Source: Castellaniella sp034675905 (lineage in GTDB: Bacteria; Pseudomonadota; Gammaproteobacteria; Burkholderiales; Burkholderiaceae_B). Taken from it: a stretch of DNA of 64,000 nucleotides. Positions 34,054 to 43,772 of the stretch are shown here, piece by piece. The stretch is taken from contig NZ_JAUCCV010000010.1 of NCBI RefSeq assembly GCF_034675905.1, positions 1 through 64,000 on the forward strand. The letters run 5' to 3'. The notes beneath the pieces are model-generated. The model was not told the DNA's origin. It did no database searches and worked only from the letters and a program-made list of their open reading frames with translations. How positions within the stretch are numbered: position 1 is the first letter of the stretch; each line of letters starts with the position of its first letter. The position numbers and the translations under genes were made by a program.

Positions 34054-36009
34054 TTATGCCCGATCCTGCAGCGTTTCCGTCTGAACGCCGTCCGGTCCGC
34101 CCTGTCCGGTGCTGATCACCATGCGATCACGCCCGGCGTCTTTGGCGCGATACAGGCATTCATCGGCCCGCCGGAACAGCGACTGAGCAGTGTCCCCCGA
34201 CTGCCAGGCGGCCACGCCGGCGCTGATGGTCAGCGACAGCTGGCGGCCGTCTTCCAGGTCCACCGCATGATCCCGCACATGGTCCAGCACCCGTTGAATC
34301 AGGATGCTTGCATCCTGTATCGCCGTATCCGGCAGCAGCACGACGAATTCCTCGCCGCCGAAGCGGGCCAGCACGTCCGCCTTGCGCCGCAATAGATTAC
34401 GCAGGACCTCGGCCACCCATTTCAGGACAAAATCCCCCACGTCGTGGCCATAATCATCATTCACCCGCTTGAAGTGGTCCAGATCGAACACAGCCAGCAC
34501 GACATCACGGCCCGGCAGACCGGGATGACTGAGCAGCTGTTCCAGAGATTCATCCAGCCCGCGCCGGTTCAGCAGGCCGGTCAGGGGATCGTGCAGGGTC
34601 AATTCGCGCAGTTGCTGATTGGCCTGCTGCAAGGCGCCCATCGTGGCCCGCAGATCGGCGGTGCGGGCCTGGACCTGATGCTGCAAAGAACTACGGGCCG
34701 AAGATTCTATCTGCAAGGCGCGATCCAGCATATCGCGCAGCTGCATGACCTCGGCATAGGTCAGCAAGAATATCTGGCTGCCCAGCGCCACCTGCATCCA
34801 GCGTTCCTGAGCCATGAAGCCGGGGATATAGCCGAAAGCCGCCAGGCCATAGAACAGGAAACCGGCATAGAACACCAGCCAGGACACCACATACCAGCGG
34901 GCGGCGCGTTCACCCTGACGCTGGTGCCAGATCCCGATCGCGAACATCCCCAGCATGCTGGCCAGGGCATAAACCGTGTTGATCTTGATGATGAGTGCAT
35001 ATGACACCCAGAAGCTGGCGACAAACAGCACCACACCCACACCGAACAGGGCGTGGATCACCCGAGTATGACGCGGCCAGTGATCCGCGCGAATACCCAG
35101 AAACGCCTTGGTAAACAGCAGCAGACTGAGAATCGCCAGGATTTCCGTCACTGGCACAGACACATTGGCCAGCCAGGGGGAAGCCGGCCACAGATACTGA
35201 AAACTGAGTCCCGACATCGACGTCAGGAACAGCCCTCCGCACAGGATGTAGGCGGCGTTATACAGCGGCTGCAAAAGCCGCAGGCGCAAGAACAGGGTCA
35301 GATTGAAGATCGCCAACAGCAGCATCGACCCCATGAACATGCCCTGCGCCAGGCTGTGATCCTGGGTGCCGGCGATGGCCGACTCGGCGGTATGCAGAGA
35401 CAGAGGGATATTGATGGCGCCGCTGCTGTGCACCCGGATCACCACCCCCAGGGATTGCCGGGGCCGGAAATCCAGGGGCAGCAGAAACAGGCGATGGCGC
35501 ACAGGGCGCATATCGAACCGCCTGGCATCCCCCATGCGTTCGGCCTGCAGCAGGATCGGCGCAGCGCCGGCGCGGACGGAATCCAGATCGTAAATCCAGA
35601 AATCGACCTCGTCGAGCAAAGGGTAGTCCAGCTGCAAAAACCAGGTATGTTCCGCCGAATCGGGGTTGCGCAAAGGCACATAGACCCAATACGCGGCCTT
35701 GGTATGAGTGAAAACCAGCTGATCGGCATCGCGGCGCTGCAGCGGCCAACGACCGCTGAGCAGGTCTTCAGGCCCCAGTTCCTGCCGGTCGTCCTGCATG
35801 AAACAGAGGCCGGACAACGAGGGAACATCCGGCTGCAGCAAAGAGAGCGACAAAGTCGGGCACAGCGCATCCAACGATTGCGCCACGGTGGCGGCCGGCC
35901 ATGTAAACGCCAGCCAGACGCTTAGCAGGCATTGCACCCACAGCCAGCCCGCGCGCCCGCGCGCAGCCCGCCGCTGTCCACCGACTGTTCGCCTGCTCCC
36001 CCACCCCAT
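34054..36009 (-). CDS. 7TMR-DISM diguanylate cyclase
   Basis: 651 residues. Signal peptide (1-44, ending VAQS), an extracytoplasmic 7TMR-DISMED2 sensor domain (about 45-200), a seven-helix 7TMR-DISM membrane module (about 215-425), a short coiled coil (430-470) and a GGDEF domain (about 475-640) with LTLHDPLTGLLNRRG and active-site GGEEF in RFGGEEFVVLLP. The site is intact, so cyclic-di-GMP synthesis is expected. The ligand for the sensor domain, often a carbohydrate or carboxylate in this family, is unknown. Divergent from ovoA across 144 bases. Confidence 0.9.
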   Translation of the reverse strand: MGWGSRRTVGGQRRAARGRAGWLWVQCLLSVWLAFTWPAATVAQSLDALCPTLSLSLLQPDVPSLSGLCFMQDDRQELGPEDLLSGRWPLQRRDADQLVFTHTKAAYWVYVPLRNPDSAEHTWFLQLDYPLLDEVDFWIYDLDSVRAGAAPILLQAERMGDARRFDMRPVRHRLFLLPLDFRPRQSLGVVIRVHSSGAINIPLSLHTAESAIAGTQDHSLAQGMFMGSMLLLAIFNLTLFLRLRLLQPLYNAAYILCGGLFLTSMSGLSFQYLWPASPWLANVSVPVTEILAILSLLLFTKAFLGIRADHWPRHTRVIHALFGVGVVLFVASFWVSYALIIKINTVYALASMLGMFAIGIWHQRQGERAARWYVVSWLVFYAGFLFYGLAAFGYIPGFMAQERWMQVALGSQIFLLTYAEVMQLRDMLDRALQIESSARSSLQHQVQARTADLRATMGALQQANQQLRELTLHDPLTGLLNRRGLDESLEQLLSHPGLPGRDVVLAVFDLDHFKRVNDDYGHDVGDFVLKWVAEVLRNLLRRKADVLARFGGEEFVVLLPDTAIQDASILIQRVLDHVRDHAVDLEDGRQLSLTISAGVAAWQSGDTAQSLFRRADECLYRAKDAGRDRMVISTGQGGPDGVQTETLQDRA

Positions 36010-36153
36010 GTCCGTTCAGGTCCCCATGAAACATATCAGGGTTATGCTGCATCTATATATCATTATGCATGTGAAGCTCAGACCATGCGATTTTTTGCAC
36101 TGCAATGCCAGGCTAAAGCACTCGCCTGCCCCTTATTTCGTTCGGATATCCTC

Positions 36154-38304
36154 ATGCCCTCCACCGCCACTCCGCTTTCTTCCGCACCGGCCCCTCAGAC
36201 TTCGACACGATTCATGCGTACGCCCAATTTGGCCGAGCCGGACATCAACCGGTTACGGGCATCGATCCGGCAATATTTCCTGGAAACCTGCGACCGCTAT
36301 GAATCGCTGTTCCAATGCCTGGCCAACGAAGAGGCCTACGTCGTCAAGCCCATCGCGTTGCGCCACCCCCTGATTTTCTATTTCGGCCACACCGCCACCT
36401 TTTTCGTCAATAAGCTGCTCTTGACCCGCTTGATCGACCAGCGTCTGGATCAGCGCCTGGAATCCATTTTTGCCGTCGGCGTCGACGAAATGAGCTGGGA
36501 TGACCTGGACGAACGCCACTACGACTGGCCCAGCGTGGCCGAGGTCCGCGCCTATCGCCTGCGCGTGCGCCAACTGGTCTGCGATCTGATCGACCACGCC
36601 CCCCTGCAATCCCCCATCGACTGGCAGAACCCCTGGTGGGCCATCATCATGGGCATCGAACACGAACGCATCCACCTGGAAACCTCGTCTGTCCTGATCC
36701 GCCAGCATGCCCTGAAATACGTGCGCCCGGCCCCCGGCTGGGAGCCCCAGACGGATACAGGCGCCGCAGCCCCGCATAACGAAACCGTGCGAGTCCCTGG
36801 CGCGACGGTGCAAGTCGGCAAGGCCTTTACCGATCCGCAATACGGCTGGGACAATGAATATGGCAGCCATACCGCCGATGTCGAATCCTTTCAGGCCAGC
36901 CGTTATCTGGTCAGCAACCAGGAATTCCTGGCCTTCGTCGAGGCCGGCGGCTATCGCAACCACCGCGACTGGACCGAAGAAGGCCGCCAATGGCTGGCCT
37001 TCAGCCAGGCGGAACATCCCACGTTCTGGGTGAAAAAGACCCAGGGCTGGGCGCTGCGCCTGATGACCCATGAAATCCCCATGCCTTGGTCCTGGCCGGT
37101 CGAAGTCAACTACCTGGAGGCCAAGGCCTTCTGCAACTGGAAGGCCGCCGAAACCGGCCAGCCGGTGCGCCTGCCCACGGAAGACGAATGGTACTGCCTG
37201 TATGACGCCGCCGGTTTGCACGACCCCGACGATCAGCCTTGCGCCGCCAACCTGCACCTGGATCACGGAGCATCATCCTGCCCGGTCAACCGTCACGCCC
37301 ATGGCGACTGGTTCGACGTGGTCGGCAACGTCTGGCAGTGGACGGAAACCCCCACCTATCCGTTCAACGGTTTTGATGTGCATCCGATCTACGACGATTT
37401 CACGACGCCGACTTTCGATGGCCAGCATAATCTGATGAAAGGCGGTTCCTGGATCGCCTGCGGCAACGAGGCGGTGCGGGCTTCACGCTACGCGTTCCGG
37501 CGCCATTTCTTTCAGCATGCGGGGCTGCGCTACGTGATATCCCACGCGCCGGCCGAGGCCCCCGCCGCCTACTACGAAACCGACAAGCTGATGTCCGAAT
37601 ACGCTGAATTCCACTACGGCGACACCTATTTCGATGTGCCGAATTTCCCCCAAGCCCTGGCGCGGCATGCCATCGCCGCCATGGGCGACCACCCCCGGCG
37701 GCGCGCCTTGGATCTGGGCTGCGCATCCGGGCGCGCCACGTTCGAGCTGGCGCGCGTCTTTGATCTGGTCACCGGGGTAGATTTTTCAGCCCGCTTCATC
37801 AACCAGGGCGTGCAGCTGATCCAGTCCGGCCAGTTGCGCTACACCCTGGCCGACGAAGGCGAACTGGTGTCGTACAAGGCCCGCAGCCTGGCTGACCTGG
37901 ATCTGCAGGACACGATCGATCGGGTCGAGTTCTACCAGGGCGATGCCTGCAATCTGAAGCCCCAGTTCAGCCAGTACGATCTGGTGTTGGCCGCCAATCT
38001 GATCGACCGGCTGTACGACCCGGCCCGCTTCCTGGATCAGATCCATGAACGCATCGTCGCGGGCGGCCTGCTGCTGATCGCGTCCCCTTATACCTGGCTG
38101 GAAGAACACACGCCGCGCCAGGCCTGGATCGGCGGGTTCAAGAAAGACGCGGAAAACCACACCACCCTGGACGGTTTGAAAGAACACCTGGACACCCATT
38201 TCGAGCTGGTGTCCGGCCCCACGGATGTGCCGTTCGTCATCCGCGAAACCCGCCGCAAATTCCAGCACACGCTGTCGGAAATGACCATCTGGAAACGACG
38301 GTAA
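36154..38304 (+). CDS. ovoA: OvoA: 5-histidylcysteine sulfoxide synthase / mercaptohistidine methyltransferase
   Basis: 716 residues from the ATG at 36154. Non-haem iron enzyme that joins cysteine to histidine for ovothiol synthesis, fused to its methyltransferase. Order: DinB-like domain (about 30-200) with the iron motif H170-ERI-H174-L-E176 (HX3HXE), a formylglycine-enzyme-like sulfatase-modifying domain (about 215-470, with RLPTEDEWYCLYDAAG, GNVWQWTETP and LMKGGSWIACG), and a class I SAM methyltransferase (about 515-716, LDLGCASGRATFEL). Ergothioneine EgtB lacks the fused methyltransferase, so OvoA is preferred. No PLP beta-lyase (OvoB) is adjacent. Upstream open sequence to 35932 is considered untranslated. 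Confidence 0.9.
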   Translation: MPSTATPLSSAPAPQTSTRFMRTPNLAEPDINRLRASIRQYFLETCDRYESLFQCLANEEAYVVKPIALRHPLIFYFGHTATFFVNKLLLTRLIDQRLDQRLESIFAVGVDEMSWDDLDERHYDWPSVAEVRAYRLRVRQLVCDLIDHAPLQSPIDWQNPWWAIIMGIEHERIHLETSSVLIRQHALKYVRPAPGWEPQTDTGAAAPHNETVRVPGATVQVGKAFTDPQYGWDNEYGSHTADVESFQASRYLVSNQEFLAFVEAGGYRNHRDWTEEGRQWLAFSQAEHPTFWVKKTQGWALRLMTHEIPMPWSWPVEVNYLEAKAFCNWKAAETGQPVRLPTEDEWYCLYDAAGLHDPDDQPCAANLHLDHGASSCPVNRHAHGDWFDVVGNVWQWTETPTYPFNGFDVHPIYDDFTTPTFDGQHNLMKGGSWIACGNEAVRASRYAFRRHFFQHAGLRYVISHAPAEAPAAYYETDKLMSEYAEFHYGDTYFDVPNFPQALARHAIAAMGDHPRRRALDLGCASGRATFELARVFDLVTGVDFSARFINQGVQLIQSGQLRYTLADEGELVSYKARSLADLDLQDTIDRVEFYQGDACNLKPQFSQYDLVLAANLIDRLYDPARFLDQIHERIVAGGLLLIASPYTWLEEHTPRQAWIGGFKKDAENHTTLDGLKEHLDTHFELVSGPTDVPFVIRETRRKFQHTLSEMTIWKRR

Positions 38305-38323
38305 GCCCGCGACCGCCTGAATA

Positions 38324-38355
38324 TCAGGAAGCCTGATGCGCGTCAGGCTTCCTGA
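38324..38355. terminator. 13-bp perfect hairpin between ovoA and the GGDEF-EAL gene
   Basis: TCAGGAAGCCTGA (38324-38336) pairs with TCAGGCTTCCTGA (38343-38355) around a six-base loop. The right arm contains the last codons and stop of the convergent GGDEF-EAL gene. It lacks a T tract but is ideally placed as a shared terminator for the two convergent genes. Confidence 0.6.
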
Positions 38356-41195
38356 CGCGGCCGATGCGCCCGCACGAAGGCGGCAAAATCCTCGGCCGGC
38401 AAGGGCCGGCTGTAGTAATAGCCTTGGGCTTCTTCGCAGCCTCTGGATTTCAGAAACTCCTGCTGCTCAATGGTCTCCACGCCTTCGGCAATGGTGCGCA
38501 GCCCCAGGCTGCGCGATAGCTGGATGATGGCGGTGGCAATCGCCTGATCATCCGCATCGATATTGATATCGCGCACAAAGGATTGGTCGATCTTCAGCTT
38601 GTGCAACCTGAAGCGCTTCAGGTAGCTAAGCGACGAATAGCCTGTGCCGAAATCATCGATCGCAAAACGCACCCCGAATGCGGAGAGCTCTTCCATGCGT
38701 TGCGCGGCGGCCTCGGGCGCTTTCATGGCGACGGCTTCCGTCAGTTCCAATTCCAGCAGATCCGCCGGTACCTGGGTCTCGGCCAGAATCCGCTGAATCT
38801 GGTCCACCAGATCCGGCTGATTGAACTGGACCGCCGACAGATTCACGGCAATTCGCAAAGTGGGCAGGCCTTGATCCAGCCATTGGCGCAATTGCTGCAT
38901 GGCCGTGCGCAATACCCATTCCCCGATGGGGACGATCAGGCCGCTGGCCTCGGCCAGTGGAATGAATTCGCTAGGCGGCACACGGCCCCACTGCGGGGAA
39001 TCCCAGCGCAGCAAAGCCTCGGCGCCCAGCACGGCGCCATCGCTGAATGCCAGCTGCGGCTGATACACCAGAGAAAATTCGTGATTGCTCAGGGCCTGCT
39101 TGAGTGCATTGACCAAGACCAACTCACGGCTGACATGGGCCTGCATTTCAGCCGTGAAAAACCCCACCCTGTGACGCCCCTCGCTTTTGGCCCGATACAT
39201 GGCGGTTTCAGCGTTTTTGAGCAAGGCATCGAACTCCGCCGCGTCTTCCGGATAACCTGCCACACCAATCGTGGCCGAGCTGAAGATATCCTGGCCGGCC
39301 AGCTTCAGCGGCAAGGCGATCGCCCGTTGCAAAGTCTGGGCCAGCGCCAGCGCCTGTTGCCGGGTCGCGCTAGGCAGCACCGCTACAAAATCGTCGCCGG
39401 AATAGCGTGACAGGAATGCCGGCTTTGGCAAACAGGCGCGCAGCCGCTGCGCCATTTCCTGCAGCAAGGCATCCCCGATGTGATGGCCCAGGGAATCATT
39501 GACGGCCTTGAAATGATCCAGATCGATCCATAAGGCCGCCAGACCCACCCCGCGACGCATGGCATCGCTGCACTGCTCGCGCAACAAGGAACGGTTGGGC
39601 AGGCCGGTCAGCTGATCGTATTGCGACAGCAGCCGGACGCGCTCGACGGCTTGGCGCTTTTCGGTGATGTCCCCGTTGTGGGCCAGATAGTTGGTGATCC
39701 GGCCCTGGGCGTCTCGCACCGGGTAGATCAATACAGACTCGACATATTCCCGACCGCTCTTGCTGAGGTTGGTCCATTCCCCGCGCCAGGCCTTGCCCTG
39801 CGACAGCTGCGCCCACATGGCGCGAAATGTCATGGCCGGCGTACGGGCCGGTTTCAGGCGGCGCAGATTGCGTCCCAGGACCTCGGGCGCAGAATAGCCG
39901 CTGATGCGGGTAAAGGCTTCGTTGACGAATTCGACTCTGGCATTATGGTCGGTGATGATGATCGCCACAGGACTTTGCACGACGGCGGTCGACAAAGTGC
40001 GCAGGGCCTGTTCGCTTTTCACGCGGTCTGTGATGTCGCGGGAGATCACTGCAAATCGCGGAGCATGTCCCTGAGGGACCGTTTCCCGGGAGACCGAGAG
40101 CTCGAAATCGCGCCTTTTGCCTTGACCGGCATCCACGGTGATGACCTTGCCCCGCGACTGTCCCTGCGCAGCGGCCTCTTGTAGAGCGGCCCGGACGATC
40201 TGGGCATCTTTGGGCGACATGACCTCGTGCACGGTACGCCCCAGCAACTGGTCGGCAGGCATGGACAGGTCCTCGGGCCGGCTGGTGTGAACCGCCAGAT
40301 AGCGGCCATCGGCATCCATATCGAAGACCAGATCCGGCATGGCATCGAGCGTAGCCTGCAGGTGCGCCTGGGATTCCTGCAGCAAGGCATAGGGCCGCCG
40401 GACTGCCTCGGTGAACACGGCCCGGTACAAAAACCCGTAGGCGATCACCTTGTAAATATGGCCGCACAAACTGTAGATATCCGTCACCCCCGTGTACAGG
40501 GTCAGGAAATATTCTCCCTGGGCCATGACGCAGGCGCTGACAAACAGATCACTGACATTGACACGGCGCGGGCGGCGCATGCACAGCCAGAATAGCGACG
40601 CCGCCAGCAGGTAAAGCGCGATCAGACTGTATTCGGCGTAGACCTTGAAGGCGGTCAGCCCCGACCCGGGAATGAACGACTGAGGTATCCAGTCAGGCGA
40701 CAGGAAGTACAAAGCCGCCAGCCCGGCCACCAGGACCGGCATCCCGATCAGTTGCATCCCCAAAGAAATACGGGTCTTGCCGCCTTTCCAGGACAGAACC
40801 GCCGCCGCCAGCAATCCCAGCGCGCCCAACAGACGCGCCAGCAGCCAGAAATAGATGGATTTGTCCGGATCATTGGGCGTGATGAACCCTGGCATGCCTG
40901 GATAGGCCAGCAGATGCAGGAAATCCAGCAGCGCCACCCCGAAAAAGGCGCCGCCCAGAAGCGCCAGGCTGCCGGGCAGCGCTTCGTGGCGACTGCCCCA
41001 GAGCACCGCAAAAATCATCGATGCCGCCACTACCGAGACGACTTCCGCCAGGTTATGCAGCAACAGATAGTGAGCCAGCTGATGAAACGCAGCAGGAAAC
41101 GTCAAATTGCTGATCAAAATCAGCAACACCATCAGGACGCTGATGGAACGGATGGCGCGACGCGCATCTGCCTGGTAGCTGGGATGTATCCGCAT
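38343..41195 (-). CDS. MASE3-PAS-PAS-GGDEF-EAL cyclic-di-GMP protein
   Basis: 950 residues. N-terminal MASE3-like membrane sensor (about 1-240, seven helices), two PAS domains (about 275-395 and 400-515), GGDEF (about 525-685) and EAL (about 695-945). The GGDEF signature is SGDDF (RYSGDDFVAVLP), a departure from GG(D/E)EF. The EAL domain looks complete: AEALLRW, ELELTEAV, AIDDFGTGYSSL, KIDQSFV and AEGVETIEQ. The best guess is therefore a phosphodiesterase with a regulatory GGDEF, although residual cyclase activity is possible. Diverges from the cystine importer genes. Confidence 0.9.
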   Translation of the reverse strand: MRIHPSYQADARRAIRSISVLMVLLILISNLTFPAAFHQLAHYLLLHNLAEVVSVVAASMIFAVLWGSRHEALPGSLALLGGAFFGVALLDFLHLLAYPGMPGFITPNDPDKSIYFWLLARLLGALGLLAAAVLSWKGGKTRISLGMQLIGMPVLVAGLAALYFLSPDWIPQSFIPGSGLTAFKVYAEYSLIALYLLAASLFWLCMRRPRRVNVSDLFVSACVMAQGEYFLTLYTGVTDIYSLCGHIYKVIAYGFLYRAVFTEAVRRPYALLQESQAHLQATLDAMPDLVFDMDADGRYLAVHTSRPEDLSMPADQLLGRTVHEVMSPKDAQIVRAALQEAAAQGQSRGKVITVDAGQGKRRDFELSVSRETVPQGHAPRFAVISRDITDRVKSEQALRTLSTAVVQSPVAIIITDHNARVEFVNEAFTRISGYSAPEVLGRNLRRLKPARTPAMTFRAMWAQLSQGKAWRGEWTNLSKSGREYVESVLIYPVRDAQGRITNYLAHNGDITEKRQAVERVRLLSQYDQLTGLPNRSLLREQCSDAMRRGVGLAALWIDLDHFKAVNDSLGHHIGDALLQEMAQRLRACLPKPAFLSRYSGDDFVAVLPSATRQQALALAQTLQRAIALPLKLAGQDIFSSATIGVAGYPEDAAEFDALLKNAETAMYRAKSEGRHRVGFFTAEMQAHVSRELVLVNALKQALSNHEFSLVYQPQLAFSDGAVLGAEALLRWDSPQWGRVPPSEFIPLAEASGLIVPIGEWVLRTAMQQLRQWLDQGLPTLRIAVNLSAVQFNQPDLVDQIQRILAETQVPADLLELELTEAVAMKAPEAAAQRMEELSAFGVRFAIDDFGTGYSSLSYLKRFRLHKLKIDQSFVRDINIDADDQAIATAIIQLSRSLGLRTIAEGVETIEQQEFLKSRGCEEAQGYYYSRPLPAEDFAAFVRAHRPRQEA

Positions 41196-41507
41196 ATCTG
41201 TTAGGGATGAACCATCCCGTCAATGTACTGACGGCCCTGCTACCTGACAAGTCGTTAAACCCCTCGGGCCGTCGCCAGCTCCGGCAGATCGACGCCCCAC
41301 CAGCGCAGCGTGCCCGCCAGGTGCAAGCGCACGGCCTGCATGGCCAACAACCGGGTCGTGATCCTGCCTGCCGAAGAAGCTTAATAACCCTTTGCCATAT
41401 GCTTAAAGTCTGAAAAACTTTGCAGGCCCGGTAGCAGCTCATTAGAATGAAAACCCATAAAAGACGTCGTTGATATAACAACACCGCTTAACTACCGAGG
41501 CCTGCTC
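41196..41507. other. Intergenic region upstream of the cystine importer
   Basis: 312 bases. The right third (41375-41507) is AT-richer and must contain the importer promoter; an ACCGAGG ribosome-binding site precedes the start codon. The minus strand of about 41270-41360 can be read as a short peptide ending LPELATARGV at a TAA; it could be a gene remnant or chance and is not annotated as a gene. Confidence 0.4.
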
Positions 41508-42305
41508 ATGAAAAAACTACCTGCTCTCGTCCTGGCTGCCGTCCTGCCCCTGCTGTCCGTGGCGCCCGCCGCTCAGGCGGCGACGGATGATCTGGCCGCC
41601 ATCCAAAAAGCCGGCGTCCTGCGCATCGGCACCGAGGGCACCTACGCCCCGTTTTCTTTTCACGACCAGAAGGACAACCAACTGGTCGGCTTTGACGTGG
41701 ATATCGGCCGCGCCATCGCCAAACAACTGGGGGTCAAGGCCGAATTCGTGGAAGGCAAATGGGACGGCCTGATCGCCGGACTGAACGTCAACCGCTATGA
41801 CGTAGTCATCAATCAGGTGGGCATCACCCCCGAACGGCAGACCAAATACGATTTTTCCAAACCGTACATTTCCTCGGCCGCTGCGCTGATCGTGCGTGAC
41901 GACAATGCCGCTATCAAGACCTTCCAGGATCTGAAAGGCAAGCGGTCCGCCAACACCATCACCAGCAATTTCGGCAAACTCGCCCAGCACTATGGGGCCG
42001 AAGTCGTGCCGGTCCAGGGTTTCAACGACGCCATCGCGCTGCTGACATCGGGCCGCGTGGATGCCACCATCAACGACGAGCTGTCGTTCCTGGATTTCAA
42101 GAAGCAGCAACCGGCCGCCAAGGTCAAGGTCGTGGCAACGGACACCAGCGCGGAATTCAGCCAATCGGGCGTGCTGCTGCGCAAGGACCAGCCGGCGCTG
42201 AAAGCCGCCGTCGACAAGGCACTGGACGCGATCCGCGCAGATGGCTCCTACAAGACGATCTCGGAACACTACTTCGGCGCCGATCTGTCCTCGCGGGTGA
42301 AATAA
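41508..42305 (+). CDS. Amino-acid (cystine-type) ABC transporter periplasmic binding protein
   Basis: 265 residues with a cleavable signal peptide (MKKLPALVLAAVLPLLS...AQA, cut near residue 24). Family 3 solute-binding fold: GVLRIGTEGTYAPFSFHD, LVGFDVDIGRAIAKQLG, EGKWDGLIAGL and NDELSFLDF. Closest in pattern to the FliY/TcyA L-cystine-binding group. First of three genes binding protein-permease-ATPase. The substrate is inferred from resemblance. Confidence 0.88.
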   Translation: MKKLPALVLAAVLPLLSVAPAAQAATDDLAAIQKAGVLRIGTEGTYAPFSFHDQKDNQLVGFDVDIGRAIAKQLGVKAEFVEGKWDGLIAGLNVNRYDVVINQVGITPERQTKYDFSKPYISSAAALIVRDDNAAIKTFQDLKGKRSANTITSNFGKLAQHYGAEVVPVQGFNDAIALLTSGRVDATINDELSFLDFKKQQPAAKVKVVATDTSAEFSQSGVLLRKDQPALKAAVDKALDAIRADGSYKTISEHYFGADLSSRVK

Positions 42306-42351
42306 AGCCGCCCGTCTATACTGCGACACGATCTGAAAGGAGTGCCCGACC

Positions 42352-43032
42352 GTGCCAGACTGGCTGCATCTGATGGCAAATTCCCTCTGGCCGCTGCTGG
42401 TCGGGGGGATTCAATTCACCGTGCCGCTAGCGATCCTGTCCTTCCTGATCGGGCTGGCGCTGGCATTTCTGGCGGCCATCGCGCGCTTGTTCGGTCCGCC
42501 GCCGCTGGTCGCCCTGGTGCGCTTCTACATCTGGCTGATCCGGGGCACCCCTTTGCTGGTGCAGCTGTTCGTGATTTTCTACGGCCTGCCCAGCATCGGC
42601 TTTGTCCTGGACCCGCTGCCCGCCGCGCTGATCGGCTTTTCGCTGAACGTCGGGGCCTATAACGCGGAAGTCATCCGGGGCGCCATTGAGGCTATCCCCA
42701 AAGGCCAATGGGACGCCGCCTATTCCCTGAGCATGACCCGCGCCCAGGCGCTGCGGCGCACGATCCTGCCGCAGGCAGCCCGCGTGGCCGTGCCGCCGCT
42801 GTCCAATTCCTTTATTTCTCTGGTCAAGGACACCTCGCTGGCAGCCGTCATCACCGTGCCGGAAATCTTCCAGGCGGCGCAGCGCATCGCGTCCGTCACC
42901 TACGAGCCGCTGATCCTGTACACAGAAGCCGCCCTGATCTATCTGGTGCTATGCACCTTCTTGTCAGCCGCACAGACCCGTCTGGAACGCCACTTCAGCC
43001 AGCATGCGGTCTTCTCCGAGGGCCAGCGATGA
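42352..43032 (+). CDS. Amino-acid (cystine-type) ABC transporter permease
   Basis: 226 residues, five membrane helices. HisM/GlnP-type permease with the EAA loop GAIEAIPKGQWDAAYSLSM and RTILPQAARVAVPPLSNSF. Starts at GTG (42352) preceded by AAAGGAG. Overlaps the ATPase gene by four bases. YecS/TcyB-like; it would act as a homodimer. Confidence 0.9.
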   Translation: MPDWLHLMANSLWPLLVGGIQFTVPLAILSFLIGLALAFLAAIARLFGPPPLVALVRFYIWLIRGTPLLVQLFVIFYGLPSIGFVLDPLPAALIGFSLNVGAYNAEVIRGAIEAIPKGQWDAAYSLSMTRAQALRRTILPQAARVAVPPLSNSFISLVKDTSLAAVITVPEIFQAAQRIASVTYEPLILYTEAALIYLVLCTFLSAAQTRLERHFSQHAVFSEGQR

Positions 43033-43772
43033 TCCAGCTGCAAGACATCCGCAAGTCCTTTGGCGGCCATGACGTACTGAAAGCCGTCAGCGTCGCCATC
43101 CCCGAAGGCCAGGTGACCGCCTTGATCGGCCCGTCCGGCAGCGGCAAAAGCACGCTGCTGCGCTGCGTGAACCTGCTGGAAACGCCGGACGAAGGCGCGC
43201 TGACCATCGGCACGGAAACCATCCGCTTCCAAGCGGGACGTCACCCGGACCGGCCCACCGTGCAACGCATCCGCCAGCAGACCGGCATGGTGTTTCAGAA
43301 TTTTCAGCTGTTCCCGCACCAGACTGCGATCCAGAACATCATGGAAGGCCTGGTCACCGTCAAGCGCTGGCCGCGCGAGCGTGCCCAGGCGCGGGCGTGT
43401 GAACTGCTGGACAAGGTCGGCCTGCGCGACAAGGCCGATGCCTGGCCCGCCAGCCTGTCGGGCGGGCAGCAGCAGCGGATCGCCATTGCCCGCGCCCTGG
43501 CGCCCGAACCCCGCGTGCTGTTGTGCGATGAACCGACATCCGCCCTGGACCCCGGACTGGCGGCGGAAGTCGTCGCCGTGCTGGGCGACTTGGCCCAGGA
43601 AGGCATGACCATGCTGATGGCCACCCATGACCTGCGCCTGGCCGCCCAGATCGCCCGCCAGACTGTGTTTCTGGAAGACGGCGTCATTGTGGAATCGGGG
43701 CCGTCGCAAGCCCTGTTCCAGCACCCCCAAGACCCCAGGACACAGCGTTTCGTGGTCACGCTGCAGGGCTGA
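43029..43772 (+). CDS. Amino-acid (cystine-type) ABC transporter ATP-binding protein
   Basis: 247 residues. Walker A GPSGSGKST (about 37-45), Q-loop MVFQNFQLFPH, signature LSGGQQQR, Walker B VLLCDEPTSALDP and switch His in MATHD. YecC/GlnQ group. The ATG at 43029 overlaps the permease stop (ATGA). It is the last recognisable gene before the anomalous G-rich region. Confidence 0.93.
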   Translation: MIQLQDIRKSFGGHDVLKAVSVAIPEGQVTALIGPSGSGKSTLLRCVNLLETPDEGALTIGTETIRFQAGRHPDRPTVQRIRQQTGMVFQNFQLFPHQTAIQNIMEGLVTVKRWPRERAQARACELLDKVGLRDKADAWPASLSGGQQQRIAIARALAPEPRVLLCDEPTSALDPGLAAEVVAVLGDLAQEGMTMLMATHDLRLAAQIARQTVFLEDGVIVESGPSQALFQHPQDPRTQRFVVTLQG

